Positions 30,916-42,036 are shown, counted from the first letter of the stretch. The stretch: DNA of 64,000 nucleotides from Fluviicola chungangensis (GCF_007558725.1 NZ_VLPL01000003.1:124001-188000), one strand, 5' to 3'. Numbers and translations are program-made. Notes: generated from the sequence alone by a model not told the origin.

Positions 30916-32745
30916 ATGAAACAAGCCTTATTTTTTTGTTGTCTTCTTCTTTCTTTTGCCCTTTCGGCACAAACCAGTACCGACCAGCAATTGGCAAATT
31001 TGTATTACAACAACGGCGAGTTTGATAAAGCACTTCCTTATTTCGAGAAAATCATCACGAAACAAAGTACGAAGTTTGACCAATTGCGTTATGTGGATTG
31101 CCTGGAGAAAACTAACCAGATAAAAGATGCGGAGAAATTCCTGAAGAAGTTGGTTTCAGCTAATTCAAACGATTTCGATTATACCATAGCGTTAGGCGAT
31201 TTGTATGAGCGGACGGAACGCGTTTCACAAACCGAAAAATTATACAACGACCGGATCAAACAAGTTGCTTCAAATGGCTACGAAGTCATTGAGCTCTACA
31301 ATTCATTTATTAAAAAAGGGAAAGTAGAGTGGGGACTGAAAACACTGGAATCCGGAAGGAAAGAATTGAAAAAGAATTATCCGCTTCAGATTCAGTTTGC
31401 CGAAGTGTATTCCCTCTTGGGAAGAACAGACGAAATGATCGACGAATATTTTGATATTTTGGACCAATATCCCAATTATAGCAGCAACATCCAGAATGCA
31501 CTCACGAAACAGATTGATTTCTCGGAAGATAAAACCGGAGTGTATCAAAAATTGAAAGATAAATTACTGGTACGCATCCAGAAAAAACCAAATGATTTTG
31601 TGTATTCCGAAATGCTGATCTGGCTCTTTATTCAAAAGAAAGAGTTTAAATCGGCATTGGTACAAACCCAGGCCCTGGACAGACGAGAGAAAGGAACCGG
31701 AAACCGGGTAATGGATTTGGCAGAAACCTGTGTGGAGAACAGCGATTATGCAACTGCCCGATTGGCGTATAAATACATCATTGATCAAGGCACTCAAAAC
31801 CCGAACTACTATTCTGCCTATGGTGCTTTACTGAATATCCGTTACCGGGAAATTACGATCGAGAAGAACTACCGGCCACAAGACATTATAGAAGCCGAAA
31901 AAGAGTACCGGGAAGGGTTAAAATTGCTTGGTTGGGGACGAAATGCCGTTTACACGGCAAAAGAACTGGCCGAGATCAAAGCCTATTATGGAAATGATGC
32001 GAAAGGCGCAGCTGATTTACTCGATAGTTGTTTGGCAGTTCAGGGCTTGTCCGATATGGAAAAAGCACAAGTGAAAATGGCATTGGCAGATGTACTGGTG
32101 CTTCAGGACGATATTTGGCAGGCATCCCTTTACTACATGCAAATCGATAAGGATTTCAAATTCGAGGCTATCGGTTCCGAAGCAAAGTTCAAGAATGCAC
32201 GTATTTTCTATTATGACGGTGATTTTAAATTTGCCCAGTCGCAACTGGATATCTTAAAAGAATCCACCAGTAAACTCATCGCAAATGATGCAATGAAACT
32301 GTCCGTGCTGATTACGGATAACTTGGGTTTGGACAGCAATTACACCGCGATGTATCAATTTGCGCAGGCAGATTTATTATTGGAACAACACCAGTTCGAC
32401 CGTGCGTTTAAATTGTACGACTCCATTAACAAGGCTTTCCCGGCACACGGCTTGGCAGATGAGATCCTTTTCCGGAAAGCGCAGGCCATGCAATACCAGG
32501 GAAAATGGCCCGAAGCATTGGACTACCTCCAGAAGATCGTTACCTATCACATGGACGACATCCTTTCCGATGACGCAATCTTTACCATGGCGGAGATCTA
32601 TGAGAAAAATCTCCACGACAAAGAAAAAGCTGCGGAATACTACAAAAAGATCCTGTTTGAGTGCAAGGGAAGCCTCCTAACCGTGGAAGCTCGTAAACGA
32701 TACCGTGCACTGCGCGGAGATGTTTCCGATTCGGAGGATTTATAG
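30916..32745 (+). CDS. Exported TPR protein
   Basis: A 609-residue protein: signal peptide (MKQALFFCCLLLSFALSAQ), then tetratricopeptide-type helical repeats along nearly its whole length, clearest at residues 22-55 (QLANLYYNNGEFDKALPYFEK), 85-120, and near the C-terminus (ADLLLEQHQFDRAFKLYDSI; LFRKAQAMQYQGKWPEALDY; FTMAEIYEKNLHDKEKAAEY). It should act as a periplasmic scaffold. Long TPR proteins of this type are common in Bacteroidota; partner unknown. Confidence 0.85.
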   Translation: MKQALFFCCLLLSFALSAQTSTDQQLANLYYNNGEFDKALPYFEKIITKQSTKFDQLRYVDCLEKTNQIKDAEKFLKKLVSANSNDFDYTIALGDLYERTERVSQTEKLYNDRIKQVASNGYEVIELYNSFIKKGKVEWGLKTLESGRKELKKNYPLQIQFAEVYSLLGRTDEMIDEYFDILDQYPNYSSNIQNALTKQIDFSEDKTGVYQKLKDKLLVRIQKKPNDFVYSEMLIWLFIQKKEFKSALVQTQALDRREKGTGNRVMDLAETCVENSDYATARLAYKYIIDQGTQNPNYYSAYGALLNIRYREITIEKNYRPQDIIEAEKEYREGLKLLGWGRNAVYTAKELAEIKAYYGNDAKGAADLLDSCLAVQGLSDMEKAQVKMALADVLVLQDDIWQASLYYMQIDKDFKFEAIGSEAKFKNARIFYYDGDFKFAQSQLDILKESTSKLIANDAMKLSVLITDNLGLDSNYTAMYQFAQADLLLEQHQFDRAFKLYDSINKAFPAHGLADEILFRKAQAMQYQGKWPEALDYLQKIVTYHMDDILSDDAIFTMAEIYEKNLHDKEKAAEYYKKILFECKGSLLTVEARKRYRALRGDVSDSEDL

Positions 32746-32873
32746 TCTCTTCAATATTCACACTCGAACTCACACTTTTCATTCCGGAGTTGTAGGAACT
32801 CGATTTCATTAAGTACGGAAAATCGCAATTCGTTTTTGAAACATTTTGCGCAAATTTGTAAAAATGATCTACG

Positions 32874-33243
32874 ATGAAACTGATTTTTTTGGTCCTGACA
32901 GTCCTTCTTCTGTTGTTGAATTCCTGCACCAAATTCTGAAAGAACGTCACGGTCAAAAGGTCGGGTAGTCAATCCAATTACCGGGGAAGGGATTTCGGGG
33001 GTTCGAGTATTTATGTACAAGGCAACCAACACCAGTTTACCGTCCGATTATAAAATTGTAAACGAGGTCAATACCACTTCGGACTGCTCTTTTGAATCAA
33101 ATAAACCAGGCTTGTCCAAATATTATGTTAAGTGTGATGTTCTGGGAGAAATATTAACCTTTTTCTCCGATAGTTTTCCGAGCTTTACAGAAAGCTTTGA
33201 AAAATGGAACGATCACTCACATCCATCCTTTTATTGTTCTTAA
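32874..33243 (+). pseudogene. Lipoprotein gene broken by a +1 frameshift
   Basis: ATG 32874 encodes MKLIFLVLTVLLLLLNSCTK, a textbook lipoprotein signal with lipobox LNSC, but reaches TGA four codons after the Cys (32937). Skipping one A in the aaa run at 32931-32933 joins it to the next frame. That frame reads NSERTSRSKGRVVNPITGEG, ISGVRVFMYKATN (a start of a carboxypeptidase-regulatory-like beta domain often found just after lipoprotein signals in Bacteroidota) and runs to the stop at 33243. The restored protein would be about 122 residues. Its 3' end overlaps the start of the next gene by 40 bases. Either a real single-base mutation or a sequence error. Confidence 0.7.
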
Positions 33244-33749
33244 TGAGTTGGATGGGATACCAAAATCGGATCTGTGCTCAAACAGATACGTCTAATTCCG
33301 ATAATATTCCGCGGATAACGAAAAAAGAACTGAGAAAATACACCCGGACTTTTGATACGTTTTTAGTTGGAGCACGCGTAAATTACTTGCAGGGAAAATA
33401 CGGGTTCCTGGGATTAGCGGGAACTTTTATGTGGCATGAGATCGGATATATACCCGAATCGCATATCGGGCTTGCAGCCGGAATGGATTTCCGACTCACC
33501 AAATCCATGGTGTATGCGCCCAAAATAACTTTTGAATACCGTTACCAGATCGGAGTGGTGAGAGTGGGGTATACCTGTTTCACAGATTTTAAATCGGAAC
33601 CTGATCACCGGATCTCGGCAGAAATCGGTTTCTCTTTACTGAGCTTCCTGGATATAACCTATCTGCATGCTTTCGGATCAGATAGAAATCCGTTTTTTCT
33701 GGGGAACGATTATTTCAACCTGGTGGCAACTATTCCATTGAATCTTTAA
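33204..33749 (+). CDS. Outer-membrane-like protein, unknown
   Basis: A 181-residue protein with a signal peptide (LTSILLLFLMSWMGYQNRICAQ). The mature part has repeated amphipathic strands ending in aromatic residues (TFLVGARVNYLQGKYGF, HIGLAAGMDFRLT, PKITFEYRYQIGVVRVGYT, RISAEIGFSLLSFLDITYL) and a final strand YFNLVATIPLNL, suggesting a small beta-barrel in the outer membrane. The start codon lies inside the frame of the preceding broken lipoprotein gene. Confidence 0.75.
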   Translation: MERSLTSILLLFLMSWMGYQNRICAQTDTSNSDNIPRITKKELRKYTRTFDTFLVGARVNYLQGKYGFLGLAGTFMWHEIGYIPESHIGLAAGMDFRLTKSMVYAPKITFEYRYQIGVVRVGYTCFTDFKSEPDHRISAEIGFSLLSFLDITYLHAFGSDRNPFFLGNDYFNLVATIPLNL

Positions 33750-34016
33750 CTCGGCAATCGAATATTTCCGGTAAAATGGTCAAGTATTTTTAGTTGAAAA
33801 AAACTTTTAACATTTCCATTTTTAATTGGACGATCATTCGCACGCTTCTCATCAACAAGCCTTTATCATCGCTCTATAAATCCTTTTCTTCGACCAACGT
33901 TTTTACTGGGATTTCAAACTATTTACCCTGTAATTTAGATTAAATCTAAATAGGATTTTTCGCGATTTTGTCTTGTTAAAAAGTATTAAATTCGCCTGTC
34001 TTAAAAATTAGAGATT

Positions 34017-34382
34017 ATGTCTTCTGCAGAAGATTACTTACCGATATTGCTCCAGGCAGGTGTTGCCCTGGGTTTTGTTGTGACAGTTTTGGTGATTGCC
34101 CCCATGTTGGGCCCCAAGTTGTTTGGAAAGAAAAAAAATGCCAACTGGGAATGTGGTATTGAAGAAGTAGGAAACGCTCGTTTCCCGATCTCCATTCGTT
34201 ATTTGTTGACCGCAATTTTATTCGTATTGTTCGATGTGGAAGTAATCTTCTTCTACCCGTACGCTGTGAATTTCAAATTCTTACAGTCTGACGGATTGAT
34301 CGCGGTAATTATTTTCGTAGCATTCTTCCTGACAGGATTTTTCTACGTACTTAAAAAAGGCGCTTTAGAATGGGAAAAGTAG
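34017..34382 (+). CDS. nuoA: NADH-quinone oxidoreductase subunit A
   Basis: A 121-residue membrane subunit of proton-pumping complex I with three helices and the conserved loop NWECGIEEVGNARFPISIRY between helices 1 and 2, with the family cysteine. First of fourteen nuo genes in the order A to N, nearly all touching or overlapping, so transcribed together. The 268 bases upstream must hold the promoter; only a poor match (TTG 33968, TAAATTCG 33987) is seen. Its end overlaps nuoB by 13 bases. Confidence 0.97.
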   Translation: MSSAEDYLPILLQAGVALGFVVTVLVIAPMLGPKLFGKKKNANWECGIEEVGNARFPISIRYLLTAILFVLFDVEVIFFYPYAVNFKFLQSDGLIAVIIFVAFFLTGFFYVLKKGALEWEK

Positions 34383-34918
34383 AAATTATCAATGGTGTAG
34401 AAACCATTAACGGAGAAGGTTTCCAATTGACTTTGCTTGACAAGGTGATTGGAGCTGCTCGTGCGAATTCCGTTTGGCCTTTGCCATTTGCTACCTCGTG
34501 TTGTGGTATCGAATACATGGGAACGATGGGAAGTAATTACGATGTTGCGCGTTTCGGAATGGAGCGTATGTCCTTTTCTCCACGCCAGGCAGACTTATTG
34601 ATCGTTGCCGGCACCATCTCAAAGAAATTAGCTCCGATCCTGAAACAGGTTTATGAACAAATGGCTGAACCGAAATGGGTGTTGTCTGTTGGTGCTTGTG
34701 CTTGTTCAGGGGGGATTTTTGATACCTATTCCGTTTTGCAGGGGATTGACCGTGTTATTCCTGTAGACGTTTATGTTCCGGGATGTCCGCCAAGACCGGA
34801 GCAAATCATCGAAGGGTGTATGAACATTCACCGCCTGGTAAAAAGCGAATCATTGCGTCGCCGTTATTCGGATGAATACAAGCATTTGTTGAAAAAATAC
34901 GATTTGAACGATGAGTAA
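34370..34918 (+). CDS. nuoB: NADH-quinone oxidoreductase subunit B
   Basis: A 182-residue peripheral subunit carrying the last iron-sulfur cluster N2, which donates electrons to quinone. Ligands: the adjacent pair in TSCCGIEYMG, the cysteine in SVGACACSGG and that in YVPGCPPRPEQI. It overlaps nuoA and nuoC, implying coupled translation. Confidence 0.98.
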   Translation: MGKVEIINGVETINGEGFQLTLLDKVIGAARANSVWPLPFATSCCGIEYMGTMGSNYDVARFGMERMSFSPRQADLLIVAGTISKKLAPILKQVYEQMAEPKWVLSVGACACSGGIFDTYSVLQGIDRVIPVDVYVPGCPPRPEQIIEGCMNIHRLVKSESLRRRYSDEYKHLLKKYDLNDE

Positions 34919-35417
34919 TTTGACAAACGAAGCGGTTTTAACCCGTATCCAGGAAAAATTCGGTGAAGCTGTTCGAAATCACGAAGAACCATACGGATTA
35001 TTGACCATCGAAATTCAGGCAGATAAAACACACGATCTGATTGCGTGGTTGAAAACCGATGAGGTTTTGAAAGTGTCATTTCTCACATTAATCGGCGGAG
35101 CACATTTTCCAAACGATAAAGGACGTGAGATCTGTGTGAACTACCACCTGCATTCCTTGGTGAATAATGTGCGTTTACGCGTTCGTGCATTTCTCCCGAT
35201 TGAAAATCCATCCATTCAGTCCATTACTGATATTTATGTGGGTGCTGACTGGCAGGAGCGTGAATCATACGATTTCTTCGGAATCATTTTCGAAGGACAC
35301 CCGAATTTAACGCGAATCCTGAACGAGGATTCAATGGATTACTTCCCGATGCGTAAAGAATACCATTTGGAAGATGCAACTAGAGAAGATAAAGACGATC
35401 GCTTCTTCGGTCGGTAA
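34911..35417 (+). CDS. nuoC: NADH-quinone oxidoreductase subunit C
   Basis: A 168-residue hydrophilic subunit of the connecting arm. The signature ADWQERESYDFFGIIFEGHPNL is at about residues 109-130, followed by RILNEDSMDYFPMRKEY. It is separate from nuoD, unlike the fused NuoCD of enterobacteria. Confidence 0.97.
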   Translation: MSNLTNEAVLTRIQEKFGEAVRNHEEPYGLLTIEIQADKTHDLIAWLKTDEVLKVSFLTLIGGAHFPNDKGREICVNYHLHSLVNNVRLRVRAFLPIENPSIQSITDIYVGADWQERESYDFFGIIFEGHPNLTRILNEDSMDYFPMRKEYHLEDATREDKDDRFFGR

Positions 35418-35427
35418 TTAAGAAACT

Positions 35428-36645
35428 ATGAGCGATACTCCAACTAATAAAAGCCTGTTTGCCGATGAAACCATCGACGGACAAATCGCGACGCTGAACC
35501 TTGGGCCAACGCACCCTGCAACACATGGAATTTTCCAGAACGTGTTGACGGTGGATGGAGAAAAGATCCTGGATTCAGTTCAAACAGTAGGTTACATTCA
35601 CCGTGCTTTTGAAAAGCTGGCTGAAAGAAGACCTTACAATCAGATTACACCAATCACAGACCGATTGAATTATTGTTCTTCTCCAATCAATAACATGGGT
35701 TGGGAAATGACCATGGAGAAATTGATCGGGGTGCAAGTGCCGAAGAAAGTAGATTACATGCGTGTGATCATCATGGAATTGGCGCGTATTGCAGACCACC
35801 TGGTTTGTAACTCGGTAATCGGTGTAGATACCGGAGCATTGACAGGATTTACCTACATGTTCCAGCAACGTGAGTTGATCTATGAATTGTATGAAGAAGT
35901 GTGTGGGGCACGTTTGACTACAAACATCGGTCGAATCGGAGGTTTCGAGCGCGATTTCTCTCCGACATTCCACGTAAAAATCAAGAAATTCTTGAAAGAA
36001 TTCAATAAACACTTCCAGGAATTCGACGACTTGTTATTGCGTAACCGCATTTTCATGGACCGTACGATCAAAGCCGGACCAATCAGCGCAGAACGCGCAT
36101 TGGATTACGGATTTACAGGTCCGAACCTGCGTGCAGCTGGAGTAGATTACGATGTGCGTGTAATGACACCTTATTCTTCCTACGAAGATTTCGATTTCAT
36201 TATTCCGGTGGGAACGCAGGGAGATACGTATGACCGTTTTTGTGTGCGCCAGGAAGAAGTGCGTCAAAGTTTGAAGATCATCGAGCAGGCTTACGACAAT
36301 ATGCCGGAAGGAAAACACTTCTCACCGGATGTTCCCGAATTCTATTTGCCTCCGAAAGCGGATGTTTATACGAAAATGGAAGCCCTGATCTACCACTTCA
36401 AAATCGTTATGGGTGAAACACCTGTTCCGGTCGGAGAAGTATATCACGCTGTGGAAGGCGGAAACGGGGAGCTAGGGTTTCACCTGATTTCAGATGGAGG
36501 AAGAACACCATACAGACTTCAGTTTAGAAGACCTTGTTTTATTTATTATCAAGCATATCCGGAAATGATTAAAGGACAAACCATCTCAGATGCCGTATTG
36601 ACCTTAAGTAGTTTGAATGTGATTGCAGGAGAATTGGATGCATAA
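35428..36645 (+). CDS. nuoD: NADH-quinone oxidoreductase subunit D
   Basis: A 405-residue subunit related to the NiFe-hydrogenase large subunit; with NuoB and NuoH it forms the quinone pocket. LNLGPTHPATHG near residue 25 carries the quinone-binding histidine and HRAFEKLAERRPYNQ follows. The usual C-terminal PCF motif appears as FRRPCFIYYQAYP. Ten bases separate it from nuoC. Confidence 0.98.
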   Translation: MSDTPTNKSLFADETIDGQIATLNLGPTHPATHGIFQNVLTVDGEKILDSVQTVGYIHRAFEKLAERRPYNQITPITDRLNYCSSPINNMGWEMTMEKLIGVQVPKKVDYMRVIIMELARIADHLVCNSVIGVDTGALTGFTYMFQQRELIYELYEEVCGARLTTNIGRIGGFERDFSPTFHVKIKKFLKEFNKHFQEFDDLLLRNRIFMDRTIKAGPISAERALDYGFTGPNLRAAGVDYDVRVMTPYSSYEDFDFIIPVGTQGDTYDRFCVRQEEVRQSLKIIEQAYDNMPEGKHFSPDVPEFYLPPKADVYTKMEALIYHFKIVMGETPVPVGEVYHAVEGGNGELGFHLISDGGRTPYRLQFRRPCFIYYQAYPEMIKGQTISDAVLTLSSLNVIAGELDA

Positions 36646-36646
36646 G

Positions 36647-37183
36647 ATGAGTATATCAGTTACACATAATAGTACAGATCAGGCTGAACCACAATTCAGC
36701 GCTGAGAGAATGGTTGAAGTACAACGCATCATCAACATGTTCCCGGAAGGAAAACAGAAAAGTGCGTTGATGCGTATTCTTCACATGGCAGAAGAAGATT
36801 TCGGAGGCTGGTTAAGCGTTCCAACGATGAATTACGTTGCCCGCTTGTTGGATATTCAACCGATTGAAGTGTATGAAGTAGCAACTTTCTATACTATGTT
36901 TAACATTGAAAAACCTGGGAAAGTTGTTTTGGAAGTTTGTAGAACAGGACCATGTATGTTGGTTGGTTCGGATCAGATTATCGAGCACATTGAACAAAAA
37001 TTAGATATTAAAGTTGGTCAGACATCAGCAGATGGAATGTTTACATTGAAAACTGCAGAATGTTTGGGAGCTTGTGGTTACGGACCGATGTTACAATGCG
37101 GGAAACATTACCACGAACACTTAACTCCTGCGAAAGTAGACGAGTTATTGGATACCTTGCGTAAAGAACATTCAGATAAATAG
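36647..37183 (+). CDS. nuoE: NADH-quinone oxidoreductase subunit E
   Basis: A 178-residue thioredoxin-like subunit with a [2Fe-2S] cluster (N1a). Ligands: VCRTGPCMLVG (CxxxxC) and AECLGACGYGP (CxxxC). The ATG at 36647, two bases after the nuoD stop, is chosen; an upstream ATG at 36623 would add eight residues overlapping nuoD. Confidence 0.97.
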   Translation: MSISVTHNSTDQAEPQFSAERMVEVQRIINMFPEGKQKSALMRILHMAEEDFGGWLSVPTMNYVARLLDIQPIEVYEVATFYTMFNIEKPGKVVLEVCRTGPCMLVGSDQIIEHIEQKLDIKVGQTSADGMFTLKTAECLGACGYGPMLQCGKHYHEHLTPAKVDELLDTLRKEHSDK

Positions 37184-37185
37184 GA

Positions 37186-38529
37186 ATGGGAAGAAAATTA
37201 TTATTGGAACATGCAAACGTTCCCGGAATCGAATCGTTTGAAGTCTACCGCAAAAACGGAGGTTACCGTTCAGTAGAGAAGGCTTTGAAAACGATGTCGC
37301 CGCAAAATGTGGTGGAGGAAGTTCAGGCATCCGGATTAAGAGGTCGTGGAGGAGCTGGATTCCCGACAGGAATGAAATGGTCTTTCCTGGCAAAGCCGGA
37401 AGGAGTTCCGCGTTATTTATTGTGTAACGCAGACGAATCTGAGCCCGGAACATTCAAGGACCGCTACTTAATGGAAAAGATCCCGCATTTGCTGATCGAA
37501 GGAATGATCGTTTCTTCCTATGCTTTGGGGTGCAACCAATCGTATATTTATATCCGCGGAGAGTACATGTGGGTGCTGGAAATTGTGGAAAAAGCAATTG
37601 CCGAGGCTTACGCAAACGGATTCCTGGGAAAAAATATTTTAGGATCAGGTTATGATCTGGACCTGGCAATTTGTCCGGGTGGTGGAGCGTATATCTGTGG
37701 TGAAGAAACAGCCTTGATCGAATCATTGGAAGGAAAGCGTGGAAATCCGCGTATCAAACCACCATTCCCTGCTGTAAAAGGGTTGTGGGGATGCCCAACC
37801 GTGGTAAATAACGTGGAATCTATTGCAGCGGTTGTTCCGATTGTGAACGACGGTGGAGCTGAATATGCGAAAATCGGGATCGGTAAAAGTACCGGAACCA
37901 AATTGATCTCCGCTTGTGGAAACCTGGTAAAACCGGGAGTTTACGAAATCGAGTTGGGTCTTTCCGTAGAAGAATTTATTTACTCGGATGAGTGGTGTGG
38001 CGGAATCGCAAACGGGAAGAAAATCAAGGCATGTGTGCCGGGTGGATCTTCCGTTCCGATCTTACCTGCAAACCTGATCACCAAAACAGCAGAAGGAACG
38101 GATCGTTTGATGACGTATGAAAGTTTGGCTGAAGGTGGTTTCGCAACAGGATCGATGCTGGGTTCGGGAGGTTTCATCGTATTTGATGAAGATCAGTGCA
38201 TTGTAAGAAATACTTGGAATTTCGCGCGTTTCTACGCACACGAGTCTTGCGGACAATGTTCACCTTGTCGTGAAGGAACCGGATGGATGGAGAAAGTATT
38301 GCGCCGTTTGGAATACGGACAAGGCCATATGCACGACATTGATTTGCTGGCAGAAATCAACAAGAAAATAGAAGGAAATACGATTTGTCCGCTGGGTGAT
38401 GCAGCAGCATGGCCGGTAGCAGCAGCAATTCGTCATTTTAGAGAAGAATTTGAATGGCATGTGACTCACCCGGATGAAGCGGTAAAACGCAACTTCGGAA
38501 TTGCGTCAAATCACATGCCTTTAGTATAA
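37186..38529 (+). CDS. nuoF: NADH-quinone oxidoreductase subunit F
   Basis: A 447-residue subunit that binds NADH and FMN and holds cluster N3. GLRGRGGAGFPTGMKW (about residues 49-64) is the NADH/FMN motif, LCNADESEPGTFKDR the FMN loop, ESCGQCSPCREGTGW (about 352-366) with TICPLGDAAAWP the [4Fe-4S] ligands. It starts two bases after nuoE. Confidence 0.98.
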   Translation: MGRKLLLEHANVPGIESFEVYRKNGGYRSVEKALKTMSPQNVVEEVQASGLRGRGGAGFPTGMKWSFLAKPEGVPRYLLCNADESEPGTFKDRYLMEKIPHLLIEGMIVSSYALGCNQSYIYIRGEYMWVLEIVEKAIAEAYANGFLGKNILGSGYDLDLAICPGGGAYICGEETALIESLEGKRGNPRIKPPFPAVKGLWGCPTVVNNVESIAAVVPIVNDGGAEYAKIGIGKSTGTKLISACGNLVKPGVYEIELGLSVEEFIYSDEWCGGIANGKKIKACVPGGSSVPILPANLITKTAEGTDRLMTYESLAEGGFATGSMLGSGGFIVFDEDQCIVRNTWNFARFYAHESCGQCSPCREGTGWMEKVLRRLEYGQGHMHDIDLLAEINKKIEGNTICPLGDAAAWPVAAAIRHFREEFEWHVTHPDEAVKRNFGIASNHMPLV

Positions 38530-38539
38530 AATAGAGATC

Positions 38540-39508
<969 letters not shown>

Positions 39509-39509
39509 G

Positions 39510-40640
39510 ATGATCATAAAATTAATCATAGTCGTTGCGTTATTCGCAATCACATTGGGGATCGCAGCTTATCTGACTCTGATGGAGCGAAAAGTTGCTG
39601 CCTGGATGCAGGACCGTATCGGGCCGGACAGAGCGGGACCATTCGGTTTACTTCAACCATTGGCTGATGGTGGAAAAATGTTCTTCAAAGAAGATTTCCG
39701 TCCAACGAATGCCGATAAGTGGTTGTTCATCATCGGACCGGGAATTGCCATGTTTACTTCACTCATTACGGGGGCAGTGATTCCATGGGCGCCGGCAATA
39801 CAAATGGCAACGGAGAGCATTGCAATCCAGGTTGCAGATGTGAATATTGGAATCCTCTTTATCATGGGAGCAGTTTCCATCGGAGTTTACGGGATCATGA
39901 TCGGAGGTTGGGCTTCCAACAATAAGTTTGCCTTATTCGGAGCAATCCGCGCGAGTTCTCAAATGATCTCTTACGAATTGGCAATGGGAGTTTCCGTGAT
40001 CACGATCGTGATGATGACGGGTTCATTGAGTTTGAATAAGATTGTTGATATGCAGCATGGTTTCTGGCAGGACGGGTGGTTCTCCTGGAATGTATTCAAG
40101 CAACCGATTTGTTTTGTCGTATTCTTAATTACAGCATTGGCTGAATGTAACCGTGCTCCGTTCGATTTACCGGAATGTGAATCCGAATTGATCGGTGGTT
40201 ACCACACAGAATACGGTGCCATGAAATTAGGGTTCTTCTTATTTGCTGAATACGTGAACATGTTCATTTCTTGTGCGGTAATCTCGGCATTGTTCTTCGG
40301 AGGATACAACTTCCCTGGAATGGATCATTTCTCAGGACTTACTTTGACAATCCTTGGAGGTTTGGTTTTCTTCGCGAAAACATTCTTCTTCATCTTCGTA
40401 TTTATGTGGATCCGTTGGACTTTACCGCGTTTCCGTTACGATCAATTGATGCACATCGGTTGGAAAAAAATGATTCCGCTGGCATTGATCAACTTACTAA
40501 TTACCGGAGTGGTGATTGCCTACACAGAGGGCTGGTTCTCCAAGAATAAGGACAGCGAATCTGCAAGCAATGCGAAAGTAGAACAACCATTGGGTGTAAA
40601 TACATCCCTTGAAAAGACGAAAACCGGAAATAGCTTATAA
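39510..40640 (+). CDS. nuoH: NADH-quinone oxidoreductase subunit H
   Basis: A 376-residue membrane subunit with eight or so helices at the junction of membrane and peripheral arms. Conserved loops: MERKVAAWMQDRIGPDRAGP near the start, LQPLADGGKMFFKEDF, and ALAECNRAPFDLPECESELI (about 204-223) facing the quinone tunnel. The C-terminus has an extra hydrophilic tail of about 30 residues (SKNKDSESASNAKVEQ). Confidence 0.97.
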   Translation: MIIKLIIVVALFAITLGIAAYLTLMERKVAAWMQDRIGPDRAGPFGLLQPLADGGKMFFKEDFRPTNADKWLFIIGPGIAMFTSLITGAVIPWAPAIQMATESIAIQVADVNIGILFIMGAVSIGVYGIMIGGWASNNKFALFGAIRASSQMISYELAMGVSVITIVMMTGSLSLNKIVDMQHGFWQDGWFSWNVFKQPICFVVFLITALAECNRAPFDLPECESELIGGYHTEYGAMKLGFFLFAEYVNMFISCAVISALFFGGYNFPGMDHFSGLTLTILGGLVFFAKTFFFIFVFMWIRWTLPRFRYDQLMHIGWKKMIPLALINLLITGVVIAYTEGWFSKNKDSESASNAKVEQPLGVNTSLEKTKTGNSL

Positions 40641-40648
40641 ATATTCGA

Positions 40649-41188
40649 ATGGAAAGTTTATCAAATCGTAAAAAAGTTGTTTCGAACAAGAAGATGACCT
40701 TCATGGAGAAACTGTACTTCCCGGCAATCCTGGGAGGTATGTGGATCACATTCAAGCATCTTTTTAAGAAACACAATACCGTGAAGTACCCGGAAGTAAA
40801 ACGCGAGTTTGCTCCCGTTTATCGCGGACAGCACGTATTGAAGCGTGACGAAGAGGGAAGAGAGAATTGTACTGCTTGCGGATTATGTGCAGTTGCATGC
40901 CCGGCAGAGGCCATTACCATGACTTCCGAAGAACGTAAAAAAGGCGAAGAACACTTGTATAGAGAAGAAAAGTACGCTGCTACATATGAAATCAATATGT
41001 TGCGTTGCATTTTCTGTGGATTATGTGAAGAAGCCTGTCCGAAGGAAGCTATTTTCCTGACTGATCGTCTCGTTCCTACTTATTTCGAGCGCAACGATTT
41101 CATTTATGGAAAAGACAAACTGGTAGAACCGGTTGATCAGCGTGTAGATATCAGTAAAAGACAATTAACCGGAAAAAGACCTGCGTAA
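40649..41188 (+). CDS. nuoI: NADH-quinone oxidoreductase subunit I
   Basis: A 179-residue ferredoxin-like subunit with two [4Fe-4S] clusters (N6a, N6b) in CTACGLCAVACPAEAI and CIFCGLCEEACPKEAI, the complete double CxxCxxCxxxCP pattern. The N-terminal amphipathic helix attaches it to the membrane arm. Its last base is shared with the start of nuoJ. Confidence 0.98.
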   Translation: MESLSNRKKVVSNKKMTFMEKLYFPAILGGMWITFKHLFKKHNTVKYPEVKREFAPVYRGQHVLKRDEEGRENCTACGLCAVACPAEAITMTSEERKKGEEHLYREEKYAATYEINMLRCIFCGLCEEACPKEAIFLTDRLVPTYFERNDFIYGKDKLVEPVDQRVDISKRQLTGKRPA

Positions 41189-41700
41189 TGAGTTTAGACC
41201 TTATATTTTACATTTTGGGTGGATTGACGATCGGAACAGCTTTAATGGTTGTTTTAAGCAAACACCCGGTAAGAAGTGTGTTGTACCTCGTACTCACGTT
41301 CTTCCTGATCTCTGCAAATTACGTGATGATGAACGCGCAGTTTATTGCGATTGTAAACATCATTGTGTATGCCGGAGCCATTATGGTATTGTTCCTCTTC
41401 GTATTGATGTTGCTGAACCTGAACAAAGAAAACGAACCGAAACATTCATTATGGATGACTGTCGGTGCTATGATTGCCGGAGGTGGATTATTTCTGGTAT
41501 TGGTTGCAGCCATGCGTGATGCAATTCTGGCAGCTCCTATGATCGACGAAAACTCCGAAAAAGTAGGGTTGGTTGAGAACCTGGGGCAAGTATTGTTTAC
41601 GAAATACGTGCTTCCTTTTGAAGTTTCTTCCATTCTGTTCCTTGCTGCAATGGTGGGAGCAGTTCTTTTAGCAAAACGTGAAAAACAAACTATAGAGTAA
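41188..41700 (+). CDS. nuoJ: NADH-quinone oxidoreductase subunit J
   Basis: A 170-residue membrane subunit with five helices. The [20 protein letters not shown] helix (about 49-68) contains the pi-bulge region conserved in NuoJ. Part of the antiporter-linked membrane arm. Confidence 0.97.
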   Translation: MSLDLIFYILGGLTIGTALMVVLSKHPVRSVLYLVLTFFLISANYVMMNAQFIAIVNIIVYAGAIMVLFLFVLMLLNLNKENEPKHSLWMTVGAMIAGGGLFLVLVAAMRDAILAAPMIDENSEKVGLVENLGQVLFTKYVLPFEVSSILFLAAMVGAVLLAKREKQTIE

Positions 41701-41701
41701 T

Positions 41702-42031
41702 ATGTTATTAGCGACATTATTTGAATCAGGGGTAAAGATCGAACACTACATGGTACTTGCTACGGCATTGTTCGTGATCGGTGTATTCGGTGTGCTTTAC
41801 AGAAAAAATGCAATCATTTTATTGATGTGCATTGAATTAATGCTCAACGCGGTGAATTTGTTACTTGTAGCGTTTTCTACTTATTTCGGACAGGCTGACG
41901 GACAATTATTCGTGTTCTTCATCATGGTCGTAGCAGCTGCTGAGGCTACTGTAGGTCTCTCGATTTTGGTATTACTTTACCGCAATACGCGTTCCACAGA
42001 TATTCGATTGTTTAATAAATTAAAGAACTAA
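41702..42031 (+). CDS. nuoK: NADH-quinone oxidoreductase subunit K
   Basis: A 109-residue three-helix membrane subunit related to MnhC. Conserved glutamates for proton transfer: [17 protein letters not shown] and [15 protein letters not shown]. One base separates it from nuoJ. Confidence 0.97.
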   Translation: MLLATLFESGVKIEHYMVLATALFVIGVFGVLYRKNAIILLMCIELMLNAVNLLLVAFSTYFGQADGQLFVFFIMVVAAAEATVGLSILVLLYRNTRSTDIRLFNKLKN

Positions 42032-42036
42032 GAAAC

